Assembly: GCA_021234155.1 (NCBI GenBank)
Contig: JAJEKV010000039.1
Span: forward strand, 5,376,745-5,440,744
Length of the DNA stretch: 64,000 bases
Reading direction: 5' to 3'
From: Isoetes taiwanensis
Lineage: Eukaryota; Streptophyta; Lycopodiopsida; Isoetales; Isoetaceae
This document shows, piece by piece, positions 23,172 through 34,400 of this stretch. A program made the position numbers and the translations under genes. Position 1 is the first letter of the stretch. Every line of letters begins with the position of its first letter. The notes beneath the pieces were generated by a model. It was not told the origin of the DNA. It did no database searches and was given only the letters and a program-made list of their open reading frames with translations.

Positions 23172-23420
23172 GGATTAAAGACTAGATGTCTGGCTATAAT
23201 CCTTAACTATAATTCTTCTAATGTAGAAATGGATTTGAATTAAGACAAAGCACAAGAGCCTACCTAAAGATGATTCAGATGCGCATGAACCCAAATTTTG
23301 CCTTTCATAATGGAGGCACACAAACTTGTTTGGTCCTGACAGCCAACAAGTAATTTCCTCTGGTGGCAAAGACCGTTCTACAACATCTGCATTTGCTAGT
23401 GGATGTAATACTATCTGCAC
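23172..23420 (-). repeat. Dispersed repeat copy 2 with exon-like frame
   Basis: This is the partner of 4246-4503. The minus-strand frame is longer here: IVLHPLANADVVERSLPPEE runs into the shared SGPNKFVCLHYER block, bounded by a TGTGCAG acceptor and an AG|GTAGGC donor. The sequence constraint on the frame suggests a captured exon. The protein family was not recognised. Confidence 0.5.
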
Positions 23421-23972
23421 ACACCCTTAGAAAACTCTAATGCTATGGTGTTCGATTACCCACCATAAGATATAAGATGCCCCAGAAAAGGAGGAAAACT
23501 TGTTGGGTCTGTATAACGTGGTTAATTGCGCTTGGTTATGCCATTGCGAAACTAAACCAGAGGTTATGCTCCATCTAAATGCATGCAAAGCACATAAAGA
23601 ACAACGGAAACAGAGATTAAAGATGAATACATGCCCGGGGAACCGTTGCCTCTACAGCCAAGCCTGAACCCTGCAAGAAATAAAATACACAAACCTCCTG
23701 CACAAAATCCTCTGCACAAAAACTCGAACCCTACAATAAACAAAATTGAGCATGCACAACGAAGTCCTGAAGTGGAACTCCTCGTTGGCTGCATGTGAAG
23801 TACAAAAATAAATACTATAAAAATACATCATATATGGGTTACATAAAAATGGTGTGCGCTGAAATTCAAATTTTCGTGCAGGTAGAAAGCTATTTCTTGG
23901 CAGCTCTTTTTCTTCGAGCAGTTTGAGCGCTTATCCGAGCAACCTTCCGGCTCTGTTAATAGGCGATTCAGA

Positions 23973-25746
23973 GATGTCTTCTAAAACAAGAGGTGGTCGA
24001 GGCAGAAGGGGCCGAGGGAGCAGTGGTCGAGGAAACTCAAAGCCCAGCTCTTCTCAAGTTTCAGAGGACGTTGATCAGACCCCTATTCAAGGTATGTAAT
24101 GCCACGCTGACATTCCTTGGATGGGGACGCCCTTCCTTACATCTCCTATTTATATCATTAGAGTTCTTTTGGGATCATCTAAAAGCCGAAACTCGATGCC
24201 ACGTCAAAAAGCTCGCGGCCAATGGGGAGCCGAGTTTGTACAGAGTTTTTTTACCGAGCCTTGGTTTCGTCATTCCAGGTGTCAGTTGCACGTAGGTTCG
24301 ATAATATCCGTGCCTCTAGCTTTAGATGTCAGTTTACACAGAAGTAATTATGATCGTTAGCTCCCGCCCTCAATTATGGCCCAGGTGTTTTCTTCAACAG
24401 AGTTTGCGCAAAAATCGATTGCCCACGCCAAGGGAACTTCGATTTGCTCGGGAATAGCTTCGACCTGTGCCAAAGGGAGCTTTGGCCGCAGAATAGCTTC
24501 GATCAAGGTAAAATCATCGAACCTTTCCTAGTATTTCGATTCTGCTCTACATTCTGATTTGAGTCGGAAATGAATTTGAAAGCTTCGTGGTGTCAACCGG
24601 GAGCTTTGTTACACTCCAACCCAAAATGAGAGGTGAATGGCGAGTCAAAAGATGTAGGAGAAATGATGTTTGTGCACATTGGAAGGCTTTGGTGGTCGGT
24701 TTTCAATCAGGCAAAGAGATATTTGTACAAATGAGGCATGTATACACTCCAATAGATATAGCAAAAGAAAAAATAAGCAAGCGACGAACTTTCACACGGT
24801 TAGAAGCAAATGGTGAGTATGTATTTCTATGCAATCCATATCTAAATTAGTTCAGTTACTTATCCAGTTCATTCCTATTCTCTCAGGTTTATGTATATTT
24901 GATGTGGAGAATAGAGTCTCTTCACACTCGATAAGTAGTGTATTCCATTGCTTTCACCAAGATGGGGCTCCTTGTTGCTTGAAGTTAGCACACCAGTGCA
25001 GCTCAGAGAAAGGAGTATATGGTTCTAGAGGTATGAATACTCTCCACGAAGCTCCAAGCTTATTGAGCTTCCATTGCCCAGCCTGTCCGAACTATACTGC
25101 AGGTTTCTGGATGCCACGTCTTACTAGCATGGAGTAAGTTGTCACAGGAAATGTTCACGGCATTGAAGGAGAAGCAAGGAGTCTGCAGGCATGTCAAGAT
25201 AAATTTAGGAATTGATCTGTTCATTGCCTTATTCAAGAGCGCCGACAATGTTAAGAAGACCTTGAAGATGTTTACAGTTCAACAGTCGATGGATAGTTTT
25301 TTAGATAGTCTATTTCTTGAAGGTTGGAGTGCTCGACTTCATAATGGAGCTGAATCTACTGAATGCAGGATAAGTCAGACACGGTTCGGTTCAGATATTG
25401 CATTTAGAAGCAAACGACGTATGTCACTTTTAAGTATAGGCGATGACGAAATGTCCGTGAAGGAAGAAAGTACGTCTGGATTCTAGTAGAACAAGATGAC
25501 AATGATGGCACTCATTCCGTTGCCATAGACTTAAATATTCAAAAGGATAATCAGCTGTTCAAAAGTCTCAGAACGGAGAGCGAATGGTCTCTATTCGATG
25601 TCCGGCAGCAATTGGAGTTTGAGACAGACTTAAATTTCTTCCATTTTATGCTAGACGTCCAGAAGGTGGGAAAACGCAGAGAAGAATGCTATAAATTGGG
25701 GTCATGCATGCCACCAAAAATAATATCTGTATATGAACCTATGTAA
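23973..25746 (+). pseudogene. Locus A gene 1: multi-exon, possible BAH/PHD-like chromatin protein
   Basis: An ATG at 23973 opens an Arg/Gly-rich N-terminus (SSKTRGGRGRRGRGS) ending at a GTATGT donor near 24092. Later candidate exons are 24376-24510, about 24575-24812 (GEWRVKRCRRNDVCAHWKAL ... VYTPIDIAKEKISKRRTF, strong GTGAGT donor), about 24887-25102 (CFHQDGAPCCLKLAHQC ... FHCPACPNY), 25139-25415 and 25487-25746. The third has the spacing and aromatic/basic pattern of a BAH domain, continued by the next exon. The Cys/His cluster resembles the second half of a PHD finger. Both domain calls are tentative. One exon junction near 25135 does not join cleanly, hence pseudogene. It is followed on the same strand by protein X and an H3-like frame. 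Confidence 0.38.
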
Positions 25747-25825
25747 TAAAAATATAAGTGATGATTAATTGGAGATCTATTATATATTAATTGCAAATGT
25801 TGCTTTTGTTGTAACATAAAAAATT

Positions 25826-26125
25826 AAAGTAGCTACAGTGCAAAATTATGTATAACATAAAATATGGAAGTGCTATTTTCGCACCGTAGCTATGGTGCAA
25901 AATTGTGGATATCATAAAATAAGGATGTGTAGTTTTCGCACCATAGCCACGGTGCATAATTGTGCATGGCATAAAATAAGGAAGTGTTGTTTTCGCACCG
26001 TAGCCACGGTGCAAAATTGTGCATGGCATAAAATAAGGAAGTGTTTTCGCACCGTAGCCACGGTGCGCAATTGTGCATGGCATAAAATATGGAAGTGTTG
26101 TTTTCGCATCGTTGCCACGGTATTA
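25826..26125 (+). repeat. Minisatellite, 54-57-bp units with a palindromic core
   Basis: Five well-matched units start at 25881, 25938, 25995, 26049 and 26106, with a diverged one before them. Each contains GCACCGTAGCCACGGTGC, a 7-bp stem with a 4-base loop, followed by AAAATTGTGCATGGCATAAAATAAGGAAGTG. Mutations often keep the stem paired. Related single copies lie downstream at 27760-28100, on the other side of gene X. Confidence 0.85.
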
Positions 26126-27641
26126 GTCGCTCTTGCATATCAAGCCGCTAATAAGGTGCTCACCTTCAAACTATCACAAATCGAGGTGCTGCTCGACGAG
26201 AATGGTAAAGAGCGAATCAGATAAGGCATGAGAGTTATTTAGCACATGGTATGGCAAAATAGTAGAGAAAGAACGAGATTTTCGTCAGAAACATGCAGAA
26301 GAGTTTGAGGAGGAGCTAGAGGAGCCAGTTGATGCAACTACTGATGTATATAATAATTTTTGTCTGACAGTAGACATTATGGCAGAGTGTAACAGGTCTA
26401 CCAATGCATATGGAGGCATTCTTCATAGCTTCATGGCTAGAGCTGTACCTGACGTGAAACCATGTCCTATGACTAGTTTGCCTTCACTGAGCATGAAAGC
26501 TTTAATTAAGATATTTTCGAAGGCTGATCATGAGCGAATTAGGAGGTTTTTGAAGAGACTACCTGCAGAACTATCCAGGCAAGAAGGCAAAGAAATTTTT
26601 TACAGCCTAGATATCATGTTCAACACATACATGATTTACACTAAGTTAAACAAAGATGTTGGTTCTTCTTCAAGTGTGCAGGTCGCTCAGATAGAACGTC
26701 CCGCCTCACCAGTAGAGGAGCAGATCGATTCTGAGAAAGAGAAGCTCATACTGGAAAATGAGGAGAATGAGGTTTTGGAAGAGGAGGTCTCCGAGAAGAA
26801 ACTGTCTACTTGGGAGTTATCAGAAGCATATCCCATCCACATAGGTGGGAAACCGTACTTGTTGCTGCCTGATATATCTGAAGTGACAAGGCTGAGAGAG
26901 GACGAGATACTAGGCCAGATATATGCTCATGTTGTAGGCCTGGGAGGACTTATAGACTTTGAGTCTGATGTTCCCAGACAAATAATGGAGGTTGTGACTT
27001 ATGATGGATCCTCAATACCTCCAGAGAACGCATTTGACATTGTCATGCAGCAAGCTGAAGCAGGGTATGAAGCAGTGAAAGATGTCATATTTGAAGCTCC
27101 CAGCTCTTCAAACACTACTTCTGTATTCATAGAACATGAGCTGTCGAAGTCTTCTTTCTCAATAACAAACCCAACAGTTGTCGAACGTGATATAAGAGAG
27201 GTATTTATCTCGTTTTGTTTTTTATTTCTTACTTAAATCTGATGTTCCTTTTATGCAGGAGTTATTTATTGATGACTTTTGTGCAAGGCATGAGAGAACC
27301 ACCCTAGGTCGGGATGCTAGTATTGCACATTATATGGGCTACATTTACAAGGGGGGAAATTATTGTGTTTCACAATAAATATAGTCCATCTGGAGCAGAA
27401 GAGGTCTTCAAGCTTAAAGCTCTGTCCTTAGCTGGCAACCATGTTTCCCTAGCCGTGAACTATGATCGAATTATAGCAGTAGTACTCTGCCCTTGCAAAT
27501 AAAGCAGCTCTAGGCTTGAGTGGAGCGGATAAGGAAGCATTGTGCTTGTTCTGTGCACAGAAGGACCCTAATATATTGTGCACAGGACCTTCTGTCCTGT
27601 GCACAGAAGGTCCCGATGCCAAGAAAAGAAAATGTACTTGA
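26120..27641 (+). pseudogene. Locus A protein X, decayed (homologue of 52669-53417)
   Basis: A long open stretch (about 26230-27200, after a frameshift from 26120-26220) encodes an acidic protein: an EFEEELEEPVD opening, then VPDVKPCPMTSLPS, an acidic linker and GGKPYLLLPDISEV, REDEILGQIYAHV and LIDFESDVPRQI. A GT-AG intron at about 27201-27259 leads to a second exon that shifts frame twice before a Lys/Arg-rich end (DAKKRKCT) and a stop at 27641. Three blocks line up with the locus B ORFs: VPDVKP with VPKCRP, YLLLPDI with YLLLEDI, and EDEILGQIY with KEEILYEL. No known domain was recognised. The acidic, nuclear-localisation-like features would suit a chromatin or histone partner, but that is a guess. 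Confidence 0.45.
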
Positions 27642-27759
27642 AAGATTTTTGTATTAATATAAAATGTTTTCTATAAAATGCATAAAAAGTTTTTGTATGA
27701 GAAATGTCACTGTGTCATTTGTTATTTCATTCATTCTTATGCATATTTTTAAGGAGTGT

Positions 27760-28100
27760 ATCCATGGTGCAATAACACGTTGTCTGTAGTTTTTGAAATG
27801 ATCTTTCTTGCACCGTGACTACCGTGAAAAAATTGCTTTTGTATGATTGTTCATCTATGAAATGTATGGATTGTTAAAATTCAATGGCGGCTATAAATCC
27901 TTGTTAGATGTATATCTTAGGTCTTGTTTAATTGTGAATTCAGTCATTTTCATATATGTACATCATGAGTGTAGCCACGGTGCGAAAACACGATGTTTGC
28001 AGATTTTGGACTGGCCTCTTTTGCACCGTAGCTACGGTGCAAAAACAGCTATTCCATGGCGTGCGCATGATACTATTTCGCGCAGTGGCTACTATGAACT
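27760..28100 (+). repeat. Scattered copies of the palindromic minisatellite core
   Basis: Three single, spaced copies of the same core occur here: GCACCGTGACTACCGTG near 27811, TAGCCACGGTGCGAAAACACG near 27972 and GCACCGTAGCTACGGTGC near 28023. With 25826-26125 they bracket the protein X region. Confidence 0.6.
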
Positions 28101-28184
28101 TTTTTAATTCTAGGTGTTTATGGGATTGGGAGAGACAATACTGGTTATTTGAATTTCTGCTCCTCTTAAAACCCGCTCATGTCC

Positions 28185-28720
28185 ATGGAAGGCGCTAGCT
28201 CTGATATCCCACAAAATGAGGTGCTTGACAAGTGCCGGAATCTTGACGAGGTCATTACTAGTAGCGCCACCAATCTAGAGCCCATGACAGTTTTTCCCTT
28301 CACAACCCAACAGATGGACGTCGAAGACCCTATCCTTCCAGAAGGGTTCCAGTAAAAGCTTGGAAATGTCGTCCAGGACATTAACAATAGCGTGGACGAA
28401 TTTTTCCAAAACCCGGCAGTGTTTCCTACACGGGTTTCCTTGCTGAGCTCCGGTAAGGTTGTTGGGGAAGGAGTTTTCCGCGAGGCCTCTGTATACCACA
28501 ATATTCCAGTTCCAGATGATTGTATTGTGGTAGCATTGGACACAGCCAGTCTGCCTTCTCCACCCCTGGCACGGAGTCAGTAGCAGAAGCCGTGGGGTCA
28601 TATGTCATGTGGCCAAGACTGATGACATCCATGTCTGGCGTGGAGAAAAGATCTTTCGAGTTCGTGTGCAATGAGCTGGATTATATGTTGGGAGATTAGA
28701 GGGGGACGTCTACTCACGGC
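28185..28720 (+). pseudogene. Locus A gene 3, N-terminal part: DUF8039-like transposon protein
   Basis: The ATG at 28185 opens an acidic frame with an in-frame TAA at 28353. The frame continues to TRVSLLSSGKVVGEGVF, YHNIPVPDDCIVVALD and, after a +1 shift, VAEAVGSYVMWPRL. The sequence order (small-residue strand, then H-x-x-P-(L/V)-x-D-D-C, ending with a G-x-(Y/F)-V-x-WP motif) matches the DUF8039-type domain common in plant Ulp1-linked DNA transposon proteins. It leads through a Gln/Asp repeat tract toward the H3-like region on the same strand and may be the same original gene. The stops and frameshift make it non-functional. Confidence 0.45.
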
Positions 28721-28869
28721 CAGGTACTGTGACAGGTTGACCAGGGCCATGGTGCCCAATGGCTACTGAATCAGGTGTCCCCTTTTAAGAAATGGGCGCC
28801 ACCACTGCTTTCTTCACAAATGGTTGTCCCTAATCAGTTGCAGGTCGTTGAGAGGGAGGAAGAGCAGCA

Positions 28870-29568
28870 CGATCAGAGGCTTAAGTGAGATCAGCAGGAT
28901 CTGCAAGTGCATCAACAGGACCAGCATGATCAAAAGATCAGCAGGATCAGGATGATCAGTAGGATCAACAGCATCAGCAGGACCAGCATGATCAGCAGGA
29001 TCAGGATGATAGCGGGAAGCCCAGTTCCAGTGGAACAGCTACTGTGAAACCTCATTCCTGGCGTAAGCAAAAATCCACGCCCAAGAGATCCAGCCCGGCA
29101 ACTAGGCTTGTTCCTAGTTAGAGACAAGCTGAGAGAGATGCAGCCAGGGAGATGGACAAGCATGGAAATAAGCGGAAACCGAAGGAAGGGGAGCCCAGTA
29201 TTAAATATGGTGGCCCTGAGAAGGTAAAGGGTGCTCCTCCTGGCATCCAAGCTTTACAGGAGATTAGGTACTGGCAGGCACGCACCCAAGCACGCACCCA
29301 ACCTCTGATTCCCAAGCTTGCCTTTGCTAGAATGGTGAGGTACGAGATGCAGGACATCGTTGAGAGGAGAAAGGAATTAATGAAGAAGAGGAGGGAGGGA
29401 GCATCGGATTATGTTTCGATGGTGGAGGAGGAGGTGAACAGAATTCAAACAGAGGCCTTGGATATACTACAAGAGGCAGCAGAGGCTCATTTAGTTAGCC
29501 TCTTCGATGTCTTAATTATTAATCAAAATAGAACAAACTTCACAGCGATAGGAAGTATGCAATAGAGT
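28870..29568 (+). pseudogene. Locus A histone H3/CENH3-like fold with Gln/Asp-rich and basic tail
   Basis: Locus A's last frame has a Q/D/H repeat tract (28870-29010), then a basic tail (SWRKQKSTPKRSSPATR), an in-frame TAG at 29119, a Lys-rich stretch and a histone core. The core reads PPGIQALQEIRYWQ (H3 alpha-N), PLIPKLAFARMVR (alpha-1) and EALDILQEAAEAHLVSLFD (alpha-2). The IRYWQ-T-LIPK-PFARLVR style is nearer to centromeric H3 variants than to canonical H3. Oddities are a duplicated ARTQ before alpha-1, about 25 extra charged residues between alpha-1 and alpha-2, and loss of alpha-3 before the stop at 29565. Such a protein could not form a normal nucleosome as it stands. Confidence 0.6.
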
Positions 29569-30745
29569 TCCAAGAAATCTAGATGCTTTAATCTAACCCT
29601 TTGCATGCATTTGGCATATCTGCTCAAAATTCCATTCCAGTAAGAGAAATGAACGGAAAGGAATTTTACCATTCCGTCGTCTTTGTTGTCATTTGGCTTT
29701 TGAAATAAAGTGCAGCAAATACTTTCTTACATAGATCATGAAGCACAAAGACAGGTTAATCTAGCCTGAACAGAAAATTTTCTCCTTTCAAATTCACTTT
29801 CTTCGGGCGCCTTCTAAGAAAACTGGGCTGCTATGTGCTACTGGGGTGGTGCTTACATAAGGGAAGTAACCCGTAGAGGTCCTAAATGTGGAGGAAATGC
29901 CTGTGTGGGTTGCTGTTCGGGAAGTCCATGCAGATTATATGGAGGTGTTTGTGAAGGCCCTACAATGGTGCAACATAGGAAGTAGTGTCGCCATGATCGA
30001 AGGCATGGCTGGTGCAACAGCCTCTGTCTCTTGCTCTGTGTACAAAGATTGCATTCCAGATTGCATCCTTGTACTTGATGACACTGTATCCAAACATATA
30101 AAATGAGTATAATATGAACCCAATGAAAATTTCATGATCTAAACATATACAATGCAATTAATCTGAACTGAATAAAAATTTTGTAATTTAAATTCAATCA
30201 AAACAGTGCAAATTTCATGTCCAAGTATATAATATGATAACAACAACATGAAACTACTGAAAGTTTCATGATCCAAATTCCACATGCAAAACCAATACAT
30301 AGGTTTCAGTTTCTACAAAAGCTTCTGCGCAGATTCACTCTGCGGACTATTTCTCTCCACCTTTTTATATAAAGAATATCACTTAGTTCAATATCATTGT
30401 TAGTATAAACAAATTACTTGGGAGTTAAAACTTTAAATTGTCCTCACAACATATCAAGCCCAGACATAATGGAAAATCAACAAATCTCTCTGAGCTAATC
30501 ACCTGGCTTGGTTTTTGTGGAGACAATAAATAGACAAAGCTCATACATTAAAAAAAAATGAATATTGCTTATCAACTTACCCAGCACAATCGCGTTGTCC
30601 GCTGCTCCAGCTCCTATGCCTTTGGATTGGCAATACGCTATATGTGCCCAGCGCACCCTGGCCTTGCAAGTGCCTTGTATACTGGAAAAGAGCTCAGAAA
30701 TATTTGACAGTATCTCTAAATGACATTGCAAAAAATGTCCTTGCA
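29569..30745. other. No gene recognised
   Basis: A 72-codon plus-strand frame at 29888-30106 reads like an exon but has no family I can name. Several CATGATCCAAA-type short repeats occur at 30130-30290. A minus-strand exon-like piece (about 30590-30690) ends at a GTAAGT donor. Confidence 0.3.
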
Positions 30746-30747
30746 AT

Positions 30748-30974
30748 ATTTTTTCAGTAGAAAACATTCATAGGACCTTCTTAATAGCAATTTGGGAAGA
30801 CAATGGAGCAGCTCTGGCTGTGATAACTGGAGAGGAAATGCTAACAGAAGCCATGGCCATGCATTTTTTTTTCAGTGGAAAACATTCGTAGGACCTTTTT
30901 AATAGCAAGTTGGGAAGACAATGGAGCAGCTCTGACTGTGGTAGTCGAGGAGGCAATGCTAGCAGAAGACATGG
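30748..30974 (-). repeat. Tandem duplication of a transit-peptide-like coding start
   Basis: Two direct copies (30748-30862 and 30865-30974) differ by a few bases. On the minus strand each begins with an ATG (30854 and 30972) and encodes M(A/S)S-(V/A)SI-(S/A)S, then RAAPLSSQ(I/L)AIKKVL. This is Ser/Ala-rich with scattered Arg/Lys and no acids, the composition of a chloroplast transit peptide. The downstream mature protein was not identified, although an exon-like segment with GIGAGAADNAIVLG lies at 30590-30690. Confidence 0.4.
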
Positions 30975-31440
30975 TTGCCCTAGAGAAAAAGCCTCAGGGT
31001 TTTTAAGAAAGCTAAATCTGTTATGGACTAAGGATATTATTCCTCTGATGGAGTCAGCCCTTCTCACCTGAGCAATGGTAAAAGCCCTAATTTTTTTTTC
31101 ATAAAAGAAAGCTTGCATACTTCAACGCCGGAGTACCCACCTTCAGCAAGCTCTCTCGTTAGAACCTCATTTAACTTAGCTCCGCAAAATATACACCATC
31201 TGCAACGAACTGCAATAATCCACGAATAAGATCTCACAACTACAGGAATGAAGCTTTGGCGATGAAGCTAGAAGCTATGCCGCTCGAAAGCCCTAGTTCG
31301 AGAAAAGATAGAAAAAAAGCAATCTGAACCGTCAGACTTTCAGGTTAAATCCGAACCGTTGGATCTAGGGTGTCATTCAAAACAGACAAATAGTATAATT
31401 TTATAATATAAAATATAAAAATTTTGGTTTTAGTATTATA

Positions 31441-31470
31441 CTAGAAACGTGTGCCCGGCGATGCCGGGCA
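31441..31470 (-). mobile_element. Helitron-like 3' terminus
   Basis: On the minus strand the order is a GC-rich hairpin (TGCCCGGC-ATC-GCCGGGCA, 31452-31470), eight spacer bases, then CTAG followed by T at 31441. This is the hairpin-plus-CTRR signature of Helitron 3' ends inserted at an AT dinucleotide. The body would extend to higher coordinates. The 5' TC end was not located. Confidence 0.4.
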
Positions 31471-34400
31471 TTACTTAGATGTGCGAAATCCATAGCTGTA
31501 ACAGAGTTTATAGGTGGATCAAAGAGTTGTAAATGTAATCGTTTCCATATACGTAATATATCGCCACATGTATGAAATGTCTAGGGTTTAGGGAGGTCGG
31601 TGCGAATAATGGAATGTGCAGAGTACGATGGAGTTCATAGTTGTATTGCTTGCATAGAGTTAGGGATATTAGCAGGTGCTTATAATAGTTTAGGGTTTTA
31701 TGGAAGATAAAAATCCAATTCATTGTCAACATAGCTGCAATTAGAATGTACTGGAAAATTGCAGAATGGTGAACTGGGGGGATGTGTGTGCGTGGAATGG
31801 GACGTTGAAGATTGCAGTTGTATTTGATTGATGTTGGATCATATTCTTGCAAAAGACAAATATACACAATCATGTTGATGCAAGATATACATAGTGGGAT
31901 CAAAGGTGTACATTAAAAGGGTTATGGTTATAGTTCAAGATTATGTAAGATGTCGAGCAATAATAGTCGTGTAACAAAACCATAGACACATGTACTGGAG
32001 CATGTCGAGGTGTGTAGAAATCCATCCATCATGTGGTTTTAGGGTTGATGATTGTTTCAGTTTGTTAATGAATTGGCTATTTTCCAAGAGTAACAAAAGT
32101 CCTTGCTAAACTGTAAGACGAATGCAACATTAAATGTCTATTATTCATTGGACTTCTTCTATGTACAAAAGGTTTAAAGTGGAACGTTATGTGTCTCTAG
32201 TAAATAATACCATAGAATGTAAGGGTGACCTATATTGCACATGGCCAAAGGCAAGCTTGATGCAATCAAATATATAATTTATTCTGAAAGGAAAGTTAAT
32301 AATTTTTCCAGTTAATCATGTATATGTTTGAAAGACAGCTCGGATTATTCCCTTTCTATTCAGAAACTCCAATAATAGAACAAACTTAGGTTCATAAGGA
32401 TGTATACAACAATCACCTAGTAACCAATGCTATATGGACAAACAACTTACCCATGCAAATAACATTACCAGAGGTGTTGGCTTATTAATAAGAGTTGATT
32501 TGGTCTGCAACAAAAGGTGCAAAAGCTGGGTCACATGATTTGGTTTTCATGTGGCCCAGCTCTGAACGGATTTCCAAGGGTGCTCTGCACACACAAATGC
32601 AAAAGGCAGAAAACAAAGAGTAAGATCATGATGAAAGAAACTGTAAATGATACACTTGTGGGCTGACAAATAACAATAAAGATTATGGCCATGGAGACTC
32701 TTAAGCCAACTTCATAATTATATATTTAAAAAGAATATCGGCACGATCTTGGTCTAGAAACGTTGAAACGGTTTGAAGCAACTCAAAAGGCAATTCTTGG
32801 ACCAAGCATAACCATGAAATGCTTATAGATAATTCTTAGACCAGATAATGATAGAAACAAAAAACAAGGGAGTTGGTCATGTTGATATGTAGAAGGTTAA
32901 GGCCATAAAATGCTTACTGCAGCTAATGATAGTCATAAACTAACCATATTGAGCAGCAAATTTTAAAACATAATAGAGCTAGTCCCATGAAATGCGAGAA
33001 TGGGCGTGCAGCTTGAATCATTTGTGTTGTGCTTCTAGAAAAAGGAAGGGTTTTACAAATGCTGCATTACAGGAACATAAATTCCAAATTGTAACAGAAG
33101 GGGATGCTCACAAACATATGTAACATCAATGCTTAATCCTCTAAAAGAGAACAGAAATTAGAAATTGGGGAACAGAAATTAGAAACAGAACTTGCCTTTG
33201 TTATCCTCTAGTATAATTGCAGAAGCCATTAAATGTTGAAGCATCAAACAACATATCCACGATGGTGGTTCTTTCACCATTTTTGAAGGGGGAATACTGT
33301 AAGAAAATGGAGCCATGAAGAGGATAATCAAGCAAACAGACCATCTGGGCTGTTGAAGAGGAGAAAGAACAAAACGAATTAGATTCTAGAGAATGAAGGT
33401 AAGCTATATGGATAACTATTTGCTGAGACGCAGAAAATGGCCAAACTGGAGCAAGAGAGAACGACAACCGACTGAGAGGCCAAAGCTCAATTTCAAACTT
33501 GATGCCGAAGTAGACGCAGAAAAAGTCCCGCAAGAGGGAGAGGAAACGCCGCATGCGTACATGCGGCGTTCCAGCACGGTTCCCAACCACATCCCATTTT
33601 AATAAGAAAGATAATGGTTGTTTATAGTAAGTGAGAATGATGGAACAATAGCTTGAATATACTTCATCTTCCAACCTCAATGTTTTGCTTTTTCCCGTCA
33701 TATATGTCTGATAAACAAAAGAAATGCATCCAATCATGCTGCTACTAAGCCATCATAGACTTGTGCTGCAAGAATAAAAGATAAAGCAATGCATGTAAGC
33801 TTATGATAAGGTTTTTTACTTGGAAGGCCAGATCCAATGAAGCTAACATTCAGGCGTAGGAACTTACAATTTGTCAAAGAGTTATAGCAATCAGAAATTG
33901 GAAGTAATGGAACACATCAAATGCCTTTTGCAAGTGATTTGAACTACTATAGGCTATGGTACAGGTATACGTACAGGCTTCATTGCTAACGCTTCTATGC
34001 TTATTGACAGATCCACCAGCATAGCATTTTTGCATCAATGTTTAGAGGTCATTTTTTCTGTAATAGAAAATGCAACATATTTTATAAAGAGTAATTCATA
34101 AGCATCAAAAAGCAAAACCAAAATGCTATAGGTAGATAAACATGAACCTCATAAGAGTCTTGAGGAATTGAAAGATGCCCTTAGATACAAATTAGGTAAT
34201 TATATTGTGGCTAGGATCTGAGAAGGCAGAAATGTAACAGAAAATTCTAGTGTGAAACGTGCAGATGCAGGGTTGCAACAATAATAATCACAGCTTTTTT
34301 ACAACACCAAGAACATTATTGGCAGAGTATATTAGCTCACCCTTTTCGAAGCGCTCTGAGAACCGTTTGTAGTTAAATGGACTGTTAAACTTAATCAACC

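Noticed and set aside
25826-26125. CRISPR-like array of palindromic repeats
   Set aside because: The whole 54-57-bp unit repeats, including what would be spacers, in a eukaryotic context. It is a minisatellite.
25787-26224. Overlapping long frames in five readings across the minisatellite
   Set aside because: They arise because repeat units close to a multiple of three keep all frames open. There is no evidence of coding.
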